Below are positions 55,382 through 64,000 of a DNA stretch of 64,000 nucleotides, piece after piece. Made by a program: the position numbers and the translations under genes. Location of the stretch: assembly GCF_001623875.1 (NCBI RefSeq), contig NZ_LWAE01000003.1, positions 1 to 64,000 of the forward strand, read 5' to 3'. This DNA comes from Clostridium magnum DSM 2767. Lineage in GTDB: Bacteria; Bacillota; Clostridia; Clostridiales; Clostridiaceae. The notes under the pieces are model-generated. The model searched no databases. It was not told where the DNA came from and saw nothing but the letters and a program-made list of their open reading frames with translations. Position 1 is the first letter of the stretch, and every line of letters begins with the position of its first letter.

Positions 55382-56557
55382 ATGACAGAAAAATTATTTT
55401 ATAATGACCCTTATTTAACTCAATGTGAGGCAGAGGTTAAAGATATAATTAATAAGGATGGCAAAATATTAGTAGTTTTAGATAGAACACCTTTTTACCC
55501 TGAGGGTGGAGGGCAGCCTTCAGACCGTGGTGAACTTAATGGTATTAGGGTTCTACATGTTTATGAGGAAGATAATGTTATCTACCATCAGGTTGAAAAG
55601 GCTGTTGAAGATAAAATAGTTTTATGCAAAATAGATTTTCATAGACGCTTTGACCATATGCAACAACACAGTGGGGAACATCTTTTATCTGGAGCAATAT
55701 TTAAACTTTACAATGGAAATAATAAGGGTTTTCACCTTGGAGAAGACTATGTAACTATAGATATTGATATAGATGGAATGACAGAAGAGATGCTTAGAAC
55801 TGCTGAAGATGAAGTTAACTCCTATATCTACAAGAATAGAGAAATATGCACATATGTAGTTTCAAAGGAAGAAAGCAAAAATTTCCCTATGAGGAAGCAA
55901 ATTAATGTTGATGAGGATGTAAGAGTTGTTGAGGCAAAGGATATGGATTGTTGCCCATGCTGCGGCACCCATGTACTTAGAACTGGCGAGATAGGAATTA
56001 TAAAGATTATAAAGAGTGAAAGATATAAGGGAATGACTAGAATATATCTTAACTGTGGCATTAGAGTATTAAAAGACTTTCAAAATAAGCAAAATATTAT
56101 AAGCAATTTAAACAGACATCTTTCTTCTGATGAAAATAATTTACTAGAAAGGGTTGAAAATCAATCTTTAGAAATTGAAAAACTTACAAAGGAACTGAAG
56201 AGTCTTAAAAAAATCATAGCTGAAAGTGAAGCAAAGAACATAATTAAAGCAGAGAATTCAAAAGTCATACTAAGAAAATATGAAGATAAATCCTTCGAGG
56301 ATATAGAACTAATTGCTGCCGCATTAAGCTCAAAAAATTTCATATTAATCTTAAGTTCATTAAAGGAGAATAAAATTCTATTTATGAATGATAGTCACTC
56401 TGATATAAGTTGTGGTAAGCTGTTTAAGGAAAATATTAAGGTGTTTAATGGAAAAGGCGGTGGAAATGCCAAAAGAGCGCAGGGAAGTTTTGAAAATAAA
56501 CAAGATCTAATAAATTTCTCTCAGTTTTTAAACAGAAGCTTAACTGAAAATAATTAA
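55382..56557 (+). CDS. Alanyl-tRNA editing protein (AlaX-L type)
   Basis: 391 residues, GAGAGGAGC upstream. Editing domain with HxxxH metal site in QQHSGEHLLSGA, a C...C..C pair in MDCCPCCGTHV, and TPFYPEGGGQPSDRG at the N-terminus, as in AlaRS editing domains. A coiled coil lies at about 245-285 and a C-terminal DHHA1 domain ends in FNGKGGGNAKRAQGSF. Removes Ser or Gly wrongly attached to tRNA-Ala. Free-standing gene. Confidence 0.9.
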   Translation: MTEKLFYNDPYLTQCEAEVKDIINKDGKILVVLDRTPFYPEGGGQPSDRGELNGIRVLHVYEEDNVIYHQVEKAVEDKIVLCKIDFHRRFDHMQQHSGEHLLSGAIFKLYNGNNKGFHLGEDYVTIDIDIDGMTEEMLRTAEDEVNSYIYKNREICTYVVSKEESKNFPMRKQINVDEDVRVVEAKDMDCCPCCGTHVLRTGEIGIIKIIKSERYKGMTRIYLNCGIRVLKDFQNKQNIISNLNRHLSSDENNLLERVENQSLEIEKLTKELKSLKKIIAESEAKNIIKAENSKVILRKYEDKSFEDIELIAAALSSKNFILILSSLKENKILFMNDSHSDISCGKLFKENIKVFNGKGGGNAKRAQGSFENKQDLINFSQFLNRSLTENN

Positions 56558-56571
56558 TATTTTTAAACCAA

Positions 56572-56616
56572 AAGTAACATGAGAAATCTCTATTTTTAGA
56601 GATTTCATGTTGCTTT
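56572..56616 (+). terminator. Terminator of the AlaX-type gene
   Basis: ~18-bp stem opening AAGTAACATGAGAAATC and closing GATTTCATGTTGCTT, just after the stop. Confidence 0.75.
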
Positions 56617-56805
56617 ATTATTTTCCGATATTTTTTTAAATTAAACAAATATATATATAAATTTACAAGTGTTTAGTATAAAATTATATATAAGCATAAT
56701 TATATTAAATAATTAAAATAAGATATAACTTTTTTATAAATTTTAAAAACTATAGAAGTCCAATAATGCAGTTTTTTAAGTTATTCATAAGTAGGAGTGA
56801 TTTTT

Positions 56806-57057
56806 ATGATTATAATACAAGTTTGTGTAGGAAGTGCATGTCATCTTAAAGGATCTTATGATGTAATAAAAGCTATTCAAAGGTTGGTTAAAGTTCATAA
56901 TATTACTAAAAAAGTAGAATTGAAAGGTGCCTTTTGTTTAGGATACTGTACTACAGGGGTATCTGTAAAGATTAATGAAGAAGATAGTATTTTTTCTGTG
57001 AATGAAACAAATGTTGAGGAGTTTTTTAAAGAGCAAGTTTTACGGAGGATAAAGTAG
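56806..57057 (+). CDS. Thioredoxin-like [2Fe-2S] ferredoxin (NuoE/HydC type), small
   Basis: 83 residues from the ATG at 56806 (TAGGAGTG upstream; a GTG at 56797 overlaps that site). Four Cys in the 2Fe-2S thioredoxin-like order: CVGSACHLKGS and AFCLGYC. It lacks the N-terminal helical part of NuoE. Its stop adjoins the start of the HydS-like gene, so the two are co-expressed, and it probably passes electrons or signals to that protein. Confidence 0.87.
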   Translation: MIIIQVCVGSACHLKGSYDVIKAIQRLVKVHNITKKVELKGAFCLGYCTTGVSVKINEEDSIFSVNETNVEEFFKEQVLRRIK

Positions 57058-58773
57058 ATGAATTATATGAATTTTTCCAGGGCTAATTGTAAAAATTGTT
57101 ATAAATGTTTACGATCCTGCCCAGTAAAGGCTATTAAATTTAAAAATGAACAGGCAGAAATTGTAGATGATAGATGCATTGCTTGTAGCCACTGCCTTTC
57201 AATATGTCCTCAGAATGCAAGGCGCATAGTTAGCGATCTAGAAAGAGTAAAAGAAGCTGTTTTTTTAGGTAAAAAGGTTATAGCCAGTGTTGCTCCATCT
57301 TTTCCAGGTTTCTTTGATACAAGCCCTGGTAAGATTATAACGTTATTAAGAAAACTTGGTTTCTTATATGTAGAAGAAACTGCCATAGGAGCTAGTATTG
57401 TGTCGGAATTATATAAAAATTATATAAAAAATATGAAGGTGGATAACTACATCACAACCTGCTGCCCTTCTGCTAACTATATAATTGAAAAATACTACCC
57501 AGATTTGATTCAGTACATGATTCCTGTAGTATCACCGATGGTAGCTCATGCCAAGGCGATAAGAGAGTTTTATGGTGAAGATAGCTTTATTGTATTTATA
57601 GGACCTTGTATAGCGAAAAAAATAGAATCACAAAGTTTTTCAAATAAAGATGTAGTTGATGCGGTTCTAACCTTTGATGAAATTAGTGATTGGTCTGCGG
57701 AAATTGATATATTAATGGAAGCCTTAGAGGATGGTGAAGTTGACAGGGAATCTACTACATATGGCAAAGGATACCCTGTTTTCGGTGGGATTGTAAAAGC
57801 CGTTAATTCAGAAATAAATAAAAGAAATCTAGATGCTATATCTGTTACTGGTGTTGAAGAATGTGTAGAATTATTCAAAAGTCTTCAAAACCAAGAGGTA
57901 AAAAATTTATTTGTTGAAGTCAGTGCTTGTATGGGGAATTGTATTGGTGGACCCAAAATGGTTAAAGATGAAAAAGGGTATTACAAAAGAATGCAAAAGG
58001 TAAAAAACTATATGAAAAATCATAATGTAAATAATGAAGTTATTATTCCAATTAATATAGACTTCTCAAGAGTATTTGTTGATAAAACACTGTCAAAACA
58101 AGTTGCTACTGAAGAACAAATTCTCAAAATAATGAGAAAAATGGGAAAATATTGTCTAGAAGATGAGCTTAACTGTGGTGTTTGCGGATATAACACCTGT
58201 AGAGAAAAGGCTCAAGCAGTACATGAGGGAATGGCAGAATCTAATATGTGTTTACATTATATGAGAAATAGAGCTGAAAGTTTAAGTAATGTGATATTTG
58301 AAAATACTTTGAGTCCTATCATACTTCTAGATGGTGAGATGAAAGTTAAAGAAATAAATCCATCTGCTGAAAAAGTATTTATGGTAAGTGCAGAATATAT
58401 TAAGGAGAAGCCAATAGCTTTATTAATAAACGATGAAGATTTCATATATGTAAAAGAAACAAGAAATAATATAGTGAGTAAAAAGGTTTTTTATAGAAAG
58501 TACAGCTTAACATTTATGGAAACAGTAGTATATCTTCCTAAACAGGATTTAGTTATGGTAGCTTTAGTTGATATAACAGAAGAAGAAAAGAATAAGCTAA
58601 AACTGCTGGAACTTAAAGAAAGTACAATAAATGCAACCCAGCAGGTAATTGAAAAGCAAATGAGAGTTGCGCAGGAAATAGCAAGCCTACTTGGGGAAAC
58701 AACGGCAGAAACAAAAATGACTCTAACTAAACTAAAAAAAGTTGTTCAGGGAGAAAATGATAGTATACTATGA
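57058..58773 (+). CDS. Sensory [FeFe]-hydrogenase-like protein (HydS-like, with PAS)
   Basis: 571 residues. Two 4Fe-4S motifs at 9-50 (CKNCYKCLRSCP, CIACSHCLSICP). An H-cluster domain at about 75-360 has TTCCPSANY, FIGPCIAKK and VEVSACMGNCIGGP in place of the catalytic TSCCPGW / MPCLAKK / MACPGGC; the differences are those of sensory group-C enzymes. A four-Cys Fe-S region (NCGVCGYNTCREKA ... NMC) at 380-400, then PAS (about 405-510) and a helical tail. No NADH domain. It probably senses H2 or redox state and signals through the PP2C phosphatase encoded next. Confidence 0.9.
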   Translation: MNYMNFSRANCKNCYKCLRSCPVKAIKFKNEQAEIVDDRCIACSHCLSICPQNARRIVSDLERVKEAVFLGKKVIASVAPSFPGFFDTSPGKIITLLRKLGFLYVEETAIGASIVSELYKNYIKNMKVDNYITTCCPSANYIIEKYYPDLIQYMIPVVSPMVAHAKAIREFYGEDSFIVFIGPCIAKKIESQSFSNKDVVDAVLTFDEISDWSAEIDILMEALEDGEVDRESTTYGKGYPVFGGIVKAVNSEINKRNLDAISVTGVEECVELFKSLQNQEVKNLFVEVSACMGNCIGGPKMVKDEKGYYKRMQKVKNYMKNHNVNNEVIIPINIDFSRVFVDKTLSKQVATEEQILKIMRKMGKYCLEDELNCGVCGYNTCREKAQAVHEGMAESNMCLHYMRNRAESLSNVIFENTLSPIILLDGEMKVKEINPSAEKVFMVSAEYIKEKPIALLINDEDFIYVKETRNNIVSKKVFYRKYSLTFMETVVYLPKQDLVMVALVDITEEEKNKLKLLELKESTINATQQVIEKQMRVAQEIASLLGETTAETKMTLTKLKKVVQGENDSIL

Positions 58774-58785
58774 GGTGATGGATAG

Positions 58786-59958
58786 ATGGGGTTTTTTATA
58801 GATGTTGCATACAATACTTTAATAAAACATGGAGAAGAATTACCCGGTGATATGGTAAATGTAATTAGGCTAGAGGATTGTACTATAATAGTTATGGCAG
58901 ATGGTTTAGGCAGTGGGGTGAAGGCAAATATTCTAGCTACATTGACATCTAAAATTGCAGGAACAATGCTAAAAGAAGGTGCAGACATATATGAAACTGT
59001 AGATACAATTGTAAACACATTGCCAGTCTGTAAGGTAAGAAATATTGCATATTCAACCTTCACACTAATTAAGATTTATGAAAATGGAGAAATGTATATC
59101 GCAGAATATGATAATCCACGAACATTTATGGTGAGAAATGGACAAGCTATAGATATACCTATGAAGGAAATCAATATAAACGGTAGAAGGGTTAAGGAAA
59201 GCAACTTAACTCTTCAGGATGGTGATGTACTAGCTGTGGTAAGTGACGGAGTTATTCATGCTGGTCTTGGGGATTTGCTTAATTTAGGTTGGCAATGGGA
59301 GGATGTACAAAGTTATCTTAGAAAAAGAGCATCTGAAGCTTATAGCGCTCAAGGTTTGGAAAATGATCTACTAGAAGCCTGCTCAGATCTCTATTTTGGC
59401 AAGCCGGGTGACGATACTACTGTTGTTACTATAAAAATAAGGAGACCTAGTTATGTAAATCTTTTTACTGGACCACCAAGAGAAAAAGAAAATGACAAAA
59501 TGGTAATAAATGAATTTGTAAGCAGTAAAGGAAAAAAGGTTATATGTGGTGGAACTGCTGCAAATATAGCTGAAAGAGAGCTTAACAGAAAGCTAAGTGT
59601 AAATTTAGATTTCTTAAGCAAAGATGTACCACCAATAGCTACCATGAAAGGAATTGATCTAATAACAGAGGGGGTTTTAACTCTTAGTAAAGCATTAGAA
59701 AAAATCAAAAAACTTCAAGAACCCTTTTCTCATAATTGTAATAATGTGGATTTTGGTGGTAAAGATGGCGCATCGAAGCTAGTAAAAATACTAATTGAAG
59801 ATTGTACCCATTTGAATATATGGGTAGGAAAAGCGGTAAATGCTGCTCATCAAAATCCAGATTTGCCTGTAGATTTAAGCATAAAATTAAAAATAGTAGA
59901 AGAATTAGGGGTTGTTATGGAAAGACTTGGCAAGAAGGTTAAAATAAAATATGTTTAA
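58786..59958 (+). CDS. SpoIIE/PP2C-family phosphatase of the hydrogenase sensor module
   Basis: 390 residues, GAGGTGATGG upstream. N-terminal ~215 residues are a SpoIIE-like PP2C domain: IIVMADGLGSGVKAN (metal-binding Asp and Gly), LAVVSDGVIHAGLG and PGDDTTVVTIKI. The C-terminal ~170 residues have no motif I recognise, though VICGGTAANIAERELN and HNCNNVDFGGKDGASKL recur in genes of this neighbourhood type. Such phosphatases are a usual partner of HydS-like proteins. It faces the hydA-B-C operon. Confidence 0.85.
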   Translation: MGFFIDVAYNTLIKHGEELPGDMVNVIRLEDCTIIVMADGLGSGVKANILATLTSKIAGTMLKEGADIYETVDTIVNTLPVCKVRNIAYSTFTLIKIYENGEMYIAEYDNPRTFMVRNGQAIDIPMKEININGRRVKESNLTLQDGDVLAVVSDGVIHAGLGDLLNLGWQWEDVQSYLRKRASEAYSAQGLENDLLEACSDLYFGKPGDDTTVVTIKIRRPSYVNLFTGPPREKENDKMVINEFVSSKGKKVICGGTAANIAERELNRKLSVNLDFLSKDVPPIATMKGIDLITEGVLTLSKALEKIKKLQEPFSHNCNNVDFGGKDGASKLVKILIEDCTHLNIWVGKAVNAAHQNPDLPVDLSIKLKIVEELGVVMERLGKKVKIKYV

Positions 59959-59966
59959 TAATAGAA

Positions 59967-60009
59967 TAACAGGAAAACTAAACTCGAGGGAGTGTTAGTT
60001 TTCCTGTTA
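59967..60009. terminator. Bidirectional terminator between phosphatase and hydA
   Basis: 15-bp perfect stem TAACAGGAAAACTAA / complement, 13-base loop. Confidence 0.8.
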
Positions 60010-60051
60010 CATTTATATTATTTTAGGGTTTAGGGCAAACTGAATTTAAAA

Positions 60052-61785
60052 TTAACACTGACGCTTAAAATATTTAGTATGAAGTAATTTGTGAGCTTTC
60101 TCGCCATAAGGTTTACCTAAGAATTCTTCATAAAGTTTAATTATTTCTGGATTATTATGAGACTTTCTTATAGGTTTATTTCTATCTTCTTCATATAATG
60201 CATTTGCTCTCTTACTTAGAATTTCGTATTCTCCATGAATATATGGCTGACCGCCACCATCAATGCATCCGCCAGGACAAGCCATAATTTCAATAATTTG
60301 ATAATTAACTTCGTCATTTCTTATTTTGTTTAGCAACTTACGGGCATTTCCAAGACCGCTTGCAATAGCTGCTTTTACTTCCATATCTTTAATTTTAATT
60401 GTAGCTTCCCTGATGCCATCAAGGCCGCGAACAACCTTGAAGTCCACATCATCTAACACCTCTTTAGTTATCCACTCATAGGCTGTACGAAGAGCTGCTT
60501 CCATAACGCCACCAGTTACACCGAATATAACACCTGCACCAGTAGATTCGCCAAGAAGACTATCGAACTCTTCATCTTTTAAAGATGTAAAATTAATCCC
60601 TGCTTCTTTTATCATTTTAGCTAATTCTCTGGTAGTTATGACAATGTCTACATCGTTATTCATTTCAGGTCTAGCAGCTTCATATTTCTTAGCTAAACAT
60701 GGCATAACTGAAACTAGTATAATGTCTTTAGGGTCCTTATTCATTTTTTCAGCAAAATAAGTTTTTGCTATAGCTCCAAACATCTGCTGTGGTGATTTGC
60801 AGCTAGATGGAACATCTAAAAGATCACTAAATTCGTGTTCGAAGAAACTTATCCAACCAGGACAACAGCTTGTAAGCATTGGAAGTCTACCACCATGAGT
60901 AATCCTATGCATAAGTTCTGATGCTTCTTCCATTATAGTTAAGTCCGCTGCAAAGTCCGTATCAAAAACTTTAGCAAATCCTATGGAGCGAAGAGCTGCT
61001 ACCATTTTGCCAGTAACTGCTTTTCCAACTTCCATGCCGAATGCTTCTCCTAAAGCGGCCCTTACAGCAGGTGCTGTCTGTACAATAACAAGCTTATCTT
61101 TATTATTTAAAGCATCCCATACTTTTGATGTGTTATTAACTTCTGTTAAAGCACCAGTTGGGCATACTGAAACACATTGACCACAGAAGGTACAATTTGT
61201 TTCAGTCATTGGAAGTCCGAAAGCAGGGGACACAACAGTGTTAAATCCTCTGTTTATACCAGAAAGAACAGAAACTGTTTGAACTTCACTACATACTGTT
61301 TCGCACCTTCTACATAATATACATTTATCTGAATCACGAACAATTGAGTAACTAGAAGTATCTTTGGGGTAAGTTGACATTTCACCTTTAAATTTGATTT
61401 CACGTATTCCCATATCAGCAGCAAGTTTTTGCAGCTCACAATCAGTATTTTTTTCGCAAAGTAAGCAATTCTGAGGATGATCTGAAAGAAGAAGTTCTAC
61501 AACATTTCTACGAGCTTTAATTGCTTTTATAGAGTTTGTTTTTATAACCATACCTTCAAAAACAGGTGTAGTACAAGAAGGCGCAAGATTTCTTCTTCCA
61601 TCAACTTCTACCATACATACTCTACAGGAGCCTGGTTTATTCTCAACTCCTTCATGCAGCTTTAAATGACATAGTGTTGGTATATTAATATCTAGTAATT
61701 TAGCAGCTTCCAAAATAGTAGTGCCACTTTCAACTTGAACTTGTTTATCATTTATAGTAAGAGTAACTAAACTCAAAACCTCCAC
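60052..61785 (-). CDS. hydA: [FeFe] hydrogenase catalytic subunit, NAD-linked trimeric type
   Basis: About 577 residues from a GTG at 61785, or 574 from the TTG at 61776, which is better spaced from AGAGGTGG; no ATG is present. N-terminal 2Fe-2S plant-type ferredoxin (CHLKLHEGVENKPGSCRVC), His-Cys 4Fe-4S (HPQNCLLCEKNTDC), two 4Fe-4S (CILCRRCETVC, CTFCGQCVSVCP), then H-cluster motifs LTSCCPGWISF, VMPCLAKKYEA and MACPGGCIDGGGQP, all catalytic-type. Together with HydB and HydC it makes H2, normally by electron bifurcation between ferredoxin and NADH. Confidence 0.93.
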   Translation of the reverse strand: MEVLSLVTLTINDKQVQVESGTTILEAAKLLDINIPTLCHLKLHEGVENKPGSCRVCMVEVDGRRNLAPSCTTPVFEGMVIKTNSIKAIKARRNVVELLLSDHPQNCLLCEKNTDCELQKLAADMGIREIKFKGEMSTYPKDTSSYSIVRDSDKCILCRRCETVCSEVQTVSVLSGINRGFNTVVSPAFGLPMTETNCTFCGQCVSVCPTGALTEVNNTSKVWDALNNKDKLVIVQTAPAVRAALGEAFGMEVGKAVTGKMVAALRSIGFAKVFDTDFAADLTIMEEASELMHRITHGGRLPMLTSCCPGWISFFEHEFSDLLDVPSSCKSPQQMFGAIAKTYFAEKMNKDPKDIILVSVMPCLAKKYEAARPEMNNDVDIVITTRELAKMIKEAGINFTSLKDEEFDSLLGESTGAGVIFGVTGGVMEAALRTAYEWITKEVLDDVDFKVVRGLDGIREATIKIKDMEVKAAIASGLGNARKLLNKIRNDEVNYQIIEIMACPGGCIDGGGQPYIHGEYEILSKRANALYEEDRNKPIRKSHNNPEIIKLYEEFLGKPYGEKAHKLLHTKYFKRQC

Positions 61786-61810
61786 CTCTTTCTTTTAATT
61801 ATCCAGTATT

Positions 61811-63706
61811 TTAAATTTTAACTACTGCATCAATTGGACAGCCGCTGAAGCATGCACCGCACTTAATGCATTTATCTTGATCTATAATATGTTTTTCCTT
61901 AACTTTTCCGCTAATACAAGATACAGGACAACATCTTGAACACTTAGTACATCCAATACACTTATCTGTAATGTCAAAACTCAATAATTTTTTACAAACA
62001 CCTGCAGGACATTTTTTTTCCTTAACATGTGCTACATATTCATCCCAGAAATAATTCATTGTACTTAAAATTGGATTAGGAGCAGTTTGTCCAAGTCCAC
62101 AAAGTGAGGTGTCTTTTATAGTTTGTGCTAGTTCCTTCAAATTTTCTAAATCCTGTTCAGTACCTTGCCCATTTGTTATCTTTGTTAATATCTCGAGTAA
62201 ACGTTTATTTCCAACTCTACATGGAGTACATTTTCCGCAGGATTCTTCTACAGTGAATTCAAGATAGAACTTTGCTATATCAACCATACAGTTATCTTCA
62301 TCCATAACTATCATGCCACCGGAACCCATCATAGATCCTATAGATGTTAAGGATTCATAATCTATAGGAATATCTAAGTTTGAAGCTGGTATACAACCAC
62401 CGGAAGGACCTCCAGTTTGTACAGCTTTAAACTTACGTCCATCTTTAATACCACCACCTATATCAAAGATTATATCTCTTAAAGATGTACCCATAGGAAC
62501 TTCTACAAGACCAACATTATTTATTTTACCTGCTAAAGCAAAAACTTTTGTTCCTTTAGATGTAGAAGTACCAATTGAGCTGTACCATTCTGCACCCTTA
62601 TTAATAATAGCTGGTATATTTGCTAATGTTTCAACATTATTAACACAGGTTGGTTTATTCCAAAGACCACTTTCAGCAGGGAATGGTGGTTTGTTTGTTG
62701 GTTCTCCACGACAGCCTTCTACAGAGTGAATTAGAGCTGTCTCTTCACCACACACGAAAGCACCAGCACCATATTTTATATCTATATCAAAACTAAATCC
62801 TGAGCCTAATATATTTTCTCCAAGAACACCAAGGTTTCTAGCTTGATTAATTGCTATCATTAATCTGTTAACAGCAAGAGGATATTCGGCTCTTATATAT
62901 ATAACACCTTTTGAAGCACCTATAGCATAACCTGCAATTGCCATAGCTTCTAGAACGCTATTTGGATCACCTTCTAATATGGAACGATCCATGAATGCAC
63001 CAGGGTCACCTTCATCAGCATTACAAATTATATATTTTTGGTCAGCACTATAAGACTTAGCAAAGGACCATTTTTTACCTGTAGAGAAGCCTCCGCCTCC
63101 ACGACCTCTTAAACCTGAATCTATTATAAGTTTTATGACATCATCAGGGGTCATTTCTGTAAGAACTTTTCCCAGCGCAAGATAGCCTTTTGCAGCAATA
63201 AATTCATTAATATCTTCTGGATTTATTAAACCACAGTTTCTTAGAGCTATTCTTTGTTGCTTTTTATAGAAAGACATTTCATCCTGTCTTTTAACTTTTT
63301 CTTTTAAAGTAGGTTCTTCATATAATAGTCTATCAACTATTTTTCCTTTTAATAAATGTTCAGTAACTATATCATCAGCATCATCTGGTGAAACATGAAC
63401 GTAGAATACATTATCAGGATCTACTTTAAGTATTGGTCCTTTTTCACAGAAACCAAAACATCCGGTTATTGCAACTGTAACTTCTTCTGAAAGGCCTGCT
63501 TTTGCTATTTCTTCATTCAAGCATTCGATAATTTTATCACTATCAGAGGATTTACAGCCAGTTCCTCCACAAACTGTAATATAACGTTGACATCTTTTAT
63601 TTTCAACAGCTAATTCATCTTCATGAGTAGCCTGCCTTATTTTTAAATTTTTAGAGTATTCCATATAAGATTTTTGAAGTTCTTCATAAGAATTGATTTT
63701 ATTCAA
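61811..63706 (-). CDS. hydB: NADH/FMN and Fe-S subunit of trimeric [FeFe] hydrogenase
   Basis: 631 residues, TTG start with AGGGGGAAG upstream. Domains: N-terminal 2Fe-2S thioredoxin-like (CGGTGCKSSDSD, CFGFCEKGP), NuoF core with NADH/FMN motif GRGGGGFSTGKKW and YIICNADEGDPGAFMD, 4Fe-4S motif SCGKCTPCRVG, and two C-terminal 4Fe-4S (CIGCTKCSRCCP, CIKCGACFSGCP). It oxidises NADH (or reduces NAD) and sends electrons to HydA. Lies 13 bases after hydC and 26 before hydA. Confidence 0.94.
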   Translation of the reverse strand: MNKINSYEELQKSYMEYSKNLKIRQATHEDELAVENKRCQRYITVCGGTGCKSSDSDKIIECLNEEIAKAGLSEEVTVAITGCFGFCEKGPILKVDPDNVFYVHVSPDDADDIVTEHLLKGKIVDRLLYEEPTLKEKVKRQDEMSFYKKQQRIALRNCGLINPEDINEFIAAKGYLALGKVLTEMTPDDVIKLIIDSGLRGRGGGGFSTGKKWSFAKSYSADQKYIICNADEGDPGAFMDRSILEGDPNSVLEAMAIAGYAIGASKGVIYIRAEYPLAVNRLMIAINQARNLGVLGENILGSGFSFDIDIKYGAGAFVCGEETALIHSVEGCRGEPTNKPPFPAESGLWNKPTCVNNVETLANIPAIINKGAEWYSSIGTSTSKGTKVFALAGKINNVGLVEVPMGTSLRDIIFDIGGGIKDGRKFKAVQTGGPSGGCIPASNLDIPIDYESLTSIGSMMGSGGMIVMDEDNCMVDIAKFYLEFTVEESCGKCTPCRVGNKRLLEILTKITNGQGTEQDLENLKELAQTIKDTSLCGLGQTAPNPILSTMNYFWDEYVAHVKEKKCPAGVCKKLLSFDITDKCIGCTKCSRCCPVSCISGKVKEKHIIDQDKCIKCGACFSGCPIDAVVKI

Positions 63707-63718
63707 AGTTACTTCCCC

Positions 63719-64000
63719 CTATTCACTATATTCATCTAATACTTTATCAACAAGTTGCTTTGTAAAATGCCCGTAAACCTTATCATTTACTGTAACAACA
63801 GGAGCAAGTCCACATGCACCAACACATCTTAGTATCTGAAGAGTATATTTTCCGTCTTCTGTAGTTTGTCCAACTTTTATGTTTAATCTTTTTTCAAATT
63901 CTCCAAGTACATCTCCTGAACCCTTTACAAAGCAGGCTGTTCCCATGCATATGTTTATAACATATTTACCTGTAGGTACTTCTGTAAAATAGGAATAGAA
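63719..64000 (-). CDS. hydC: NuoE-like 2Fe-2S subunit of trimeric [FeFe] hydrogenase, partial
   Basis: The frame is open to the right edge, so the N-terminus is missing; an ATG at 63946 is internal. 2Fe-2S thioredoxin-like ligands in ICMGTACFVKGS and CVGACGLAPVV. The residues before them (YFTEVPTGKYVINIC) match NuoE/HydC. First gene of hydC-hydB-hydA, so the promoter lies outside the window. Confidence 0.92.
   Translation of the reverse strand, partial: FYSYFTEVPTGKYVINICMGTACFVKGSGDVLGEFEKRLNIKVGQTTEDGKYTLQILRCVGACGLAPVVTVNDKVYGHFTKQLVDKVLDEYSE

Noticed and set aside
1..64000. CRISPR array or phage region
   Set aside because: No regularly spaced repeats, Cas genes or phage structural genes were seen.

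Overview
The window is low-GC (roughly 30%) DNA with strong AGGAGG-type ribosome binding sites, many TTG/GTG starts, intrinsic terminators, a T-box leader, AdhE, [FeFe] hydrogenases and clostridial-type signalling genes. It reads as the chromosome of an anaerobic Clostridium (solventogenic or acetogenic lineages fit). The species cannot be named from the sequence alone. No rRNA, tRNA or CRISPR array was seen.

Layout. 1-7.1 kb: the 3' part of a DUF438/hemerythrin/PAS sensor, small unknown genes, a CNNM/HlyC membrane protein and a hybrid histidine kinase. 7.4-12.6 kb: a compact nitrogenase-like cluster (component-1 alpha and beta subunits, NifH-like reductase, NifB-like radical-SAM protein, NifX-like protein). 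It has all P-cluster cysteines and the cofactor-binding cysteine, but no nifE/nifN/nifV, and the NifD His442 position does not look like His. It fits a non-nitrogen-fixing group such as methylthio-alkane reductases or an uncharacterised relative, and is the best candidate for an exciting system here. 12.7-17.3 kb: a biotin locus (bioY under a BirA operator, bioD, bioA) broken by an IS110-family element with a candidate bridge-RNA region; bioB is absent and bioD has lost a normal start. 18-19.7 kb: a complete IS4-family element with 14-bp terminal repeats and a 10-bp target duplication, sitting inside a 54-codon gene.

20-24 kb: an iron alcohol dehydrogenase, a class-III aminotransferase of taurine-aminotransferase type and a class-I aminotransferase, possibly a nitrogen-from-amine (taurine-like) pathway. 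24.2-31.6 kb: a signalling operon (CheA-like kinase ending in a CheX-like domain, response regulator, HD-GYP protein, chemoreceptor). 31.7-36.3 kb: a T-box-controlled sodium/solute symporter, an AEC transporter, an AIM24-like protein and a membrane protein. 36.7-40.4 kb: the fructose operon fruR-fruK-fruA. 41-42 kb: a TerC-family protein behind a yybP-ykoY (manganese) riboswitch. 42.3-45 kb: adhE, followed by one copy of a structured repeat whose second copy lies at 35.7 kb.

45-56.6 kb: a soluble chemoreceptor, a two-component system, an LtaS-like enzyme, an HAD phosphatase, a truncated patatin, a HesB-like selenoprotein with an in-frame UGA and SECIS-like hairpin, a K+ channel-like protein and an AlaX-type editing protein. 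56.8-64 kb: a sensory [FeFe]-hydrogenase module (small 2Fe-2S protein, HydS-like protein with PAS, PP2C phosphatase) facing the hydA-hydB-hydC genes of the trimeric NAD-linked hydrogenase; hydC runs off the right edge. Together the genes describe redox balancing (H2, ethanol/butanol), cofactor and metal homeostasis and an unusual metalloenzyme.
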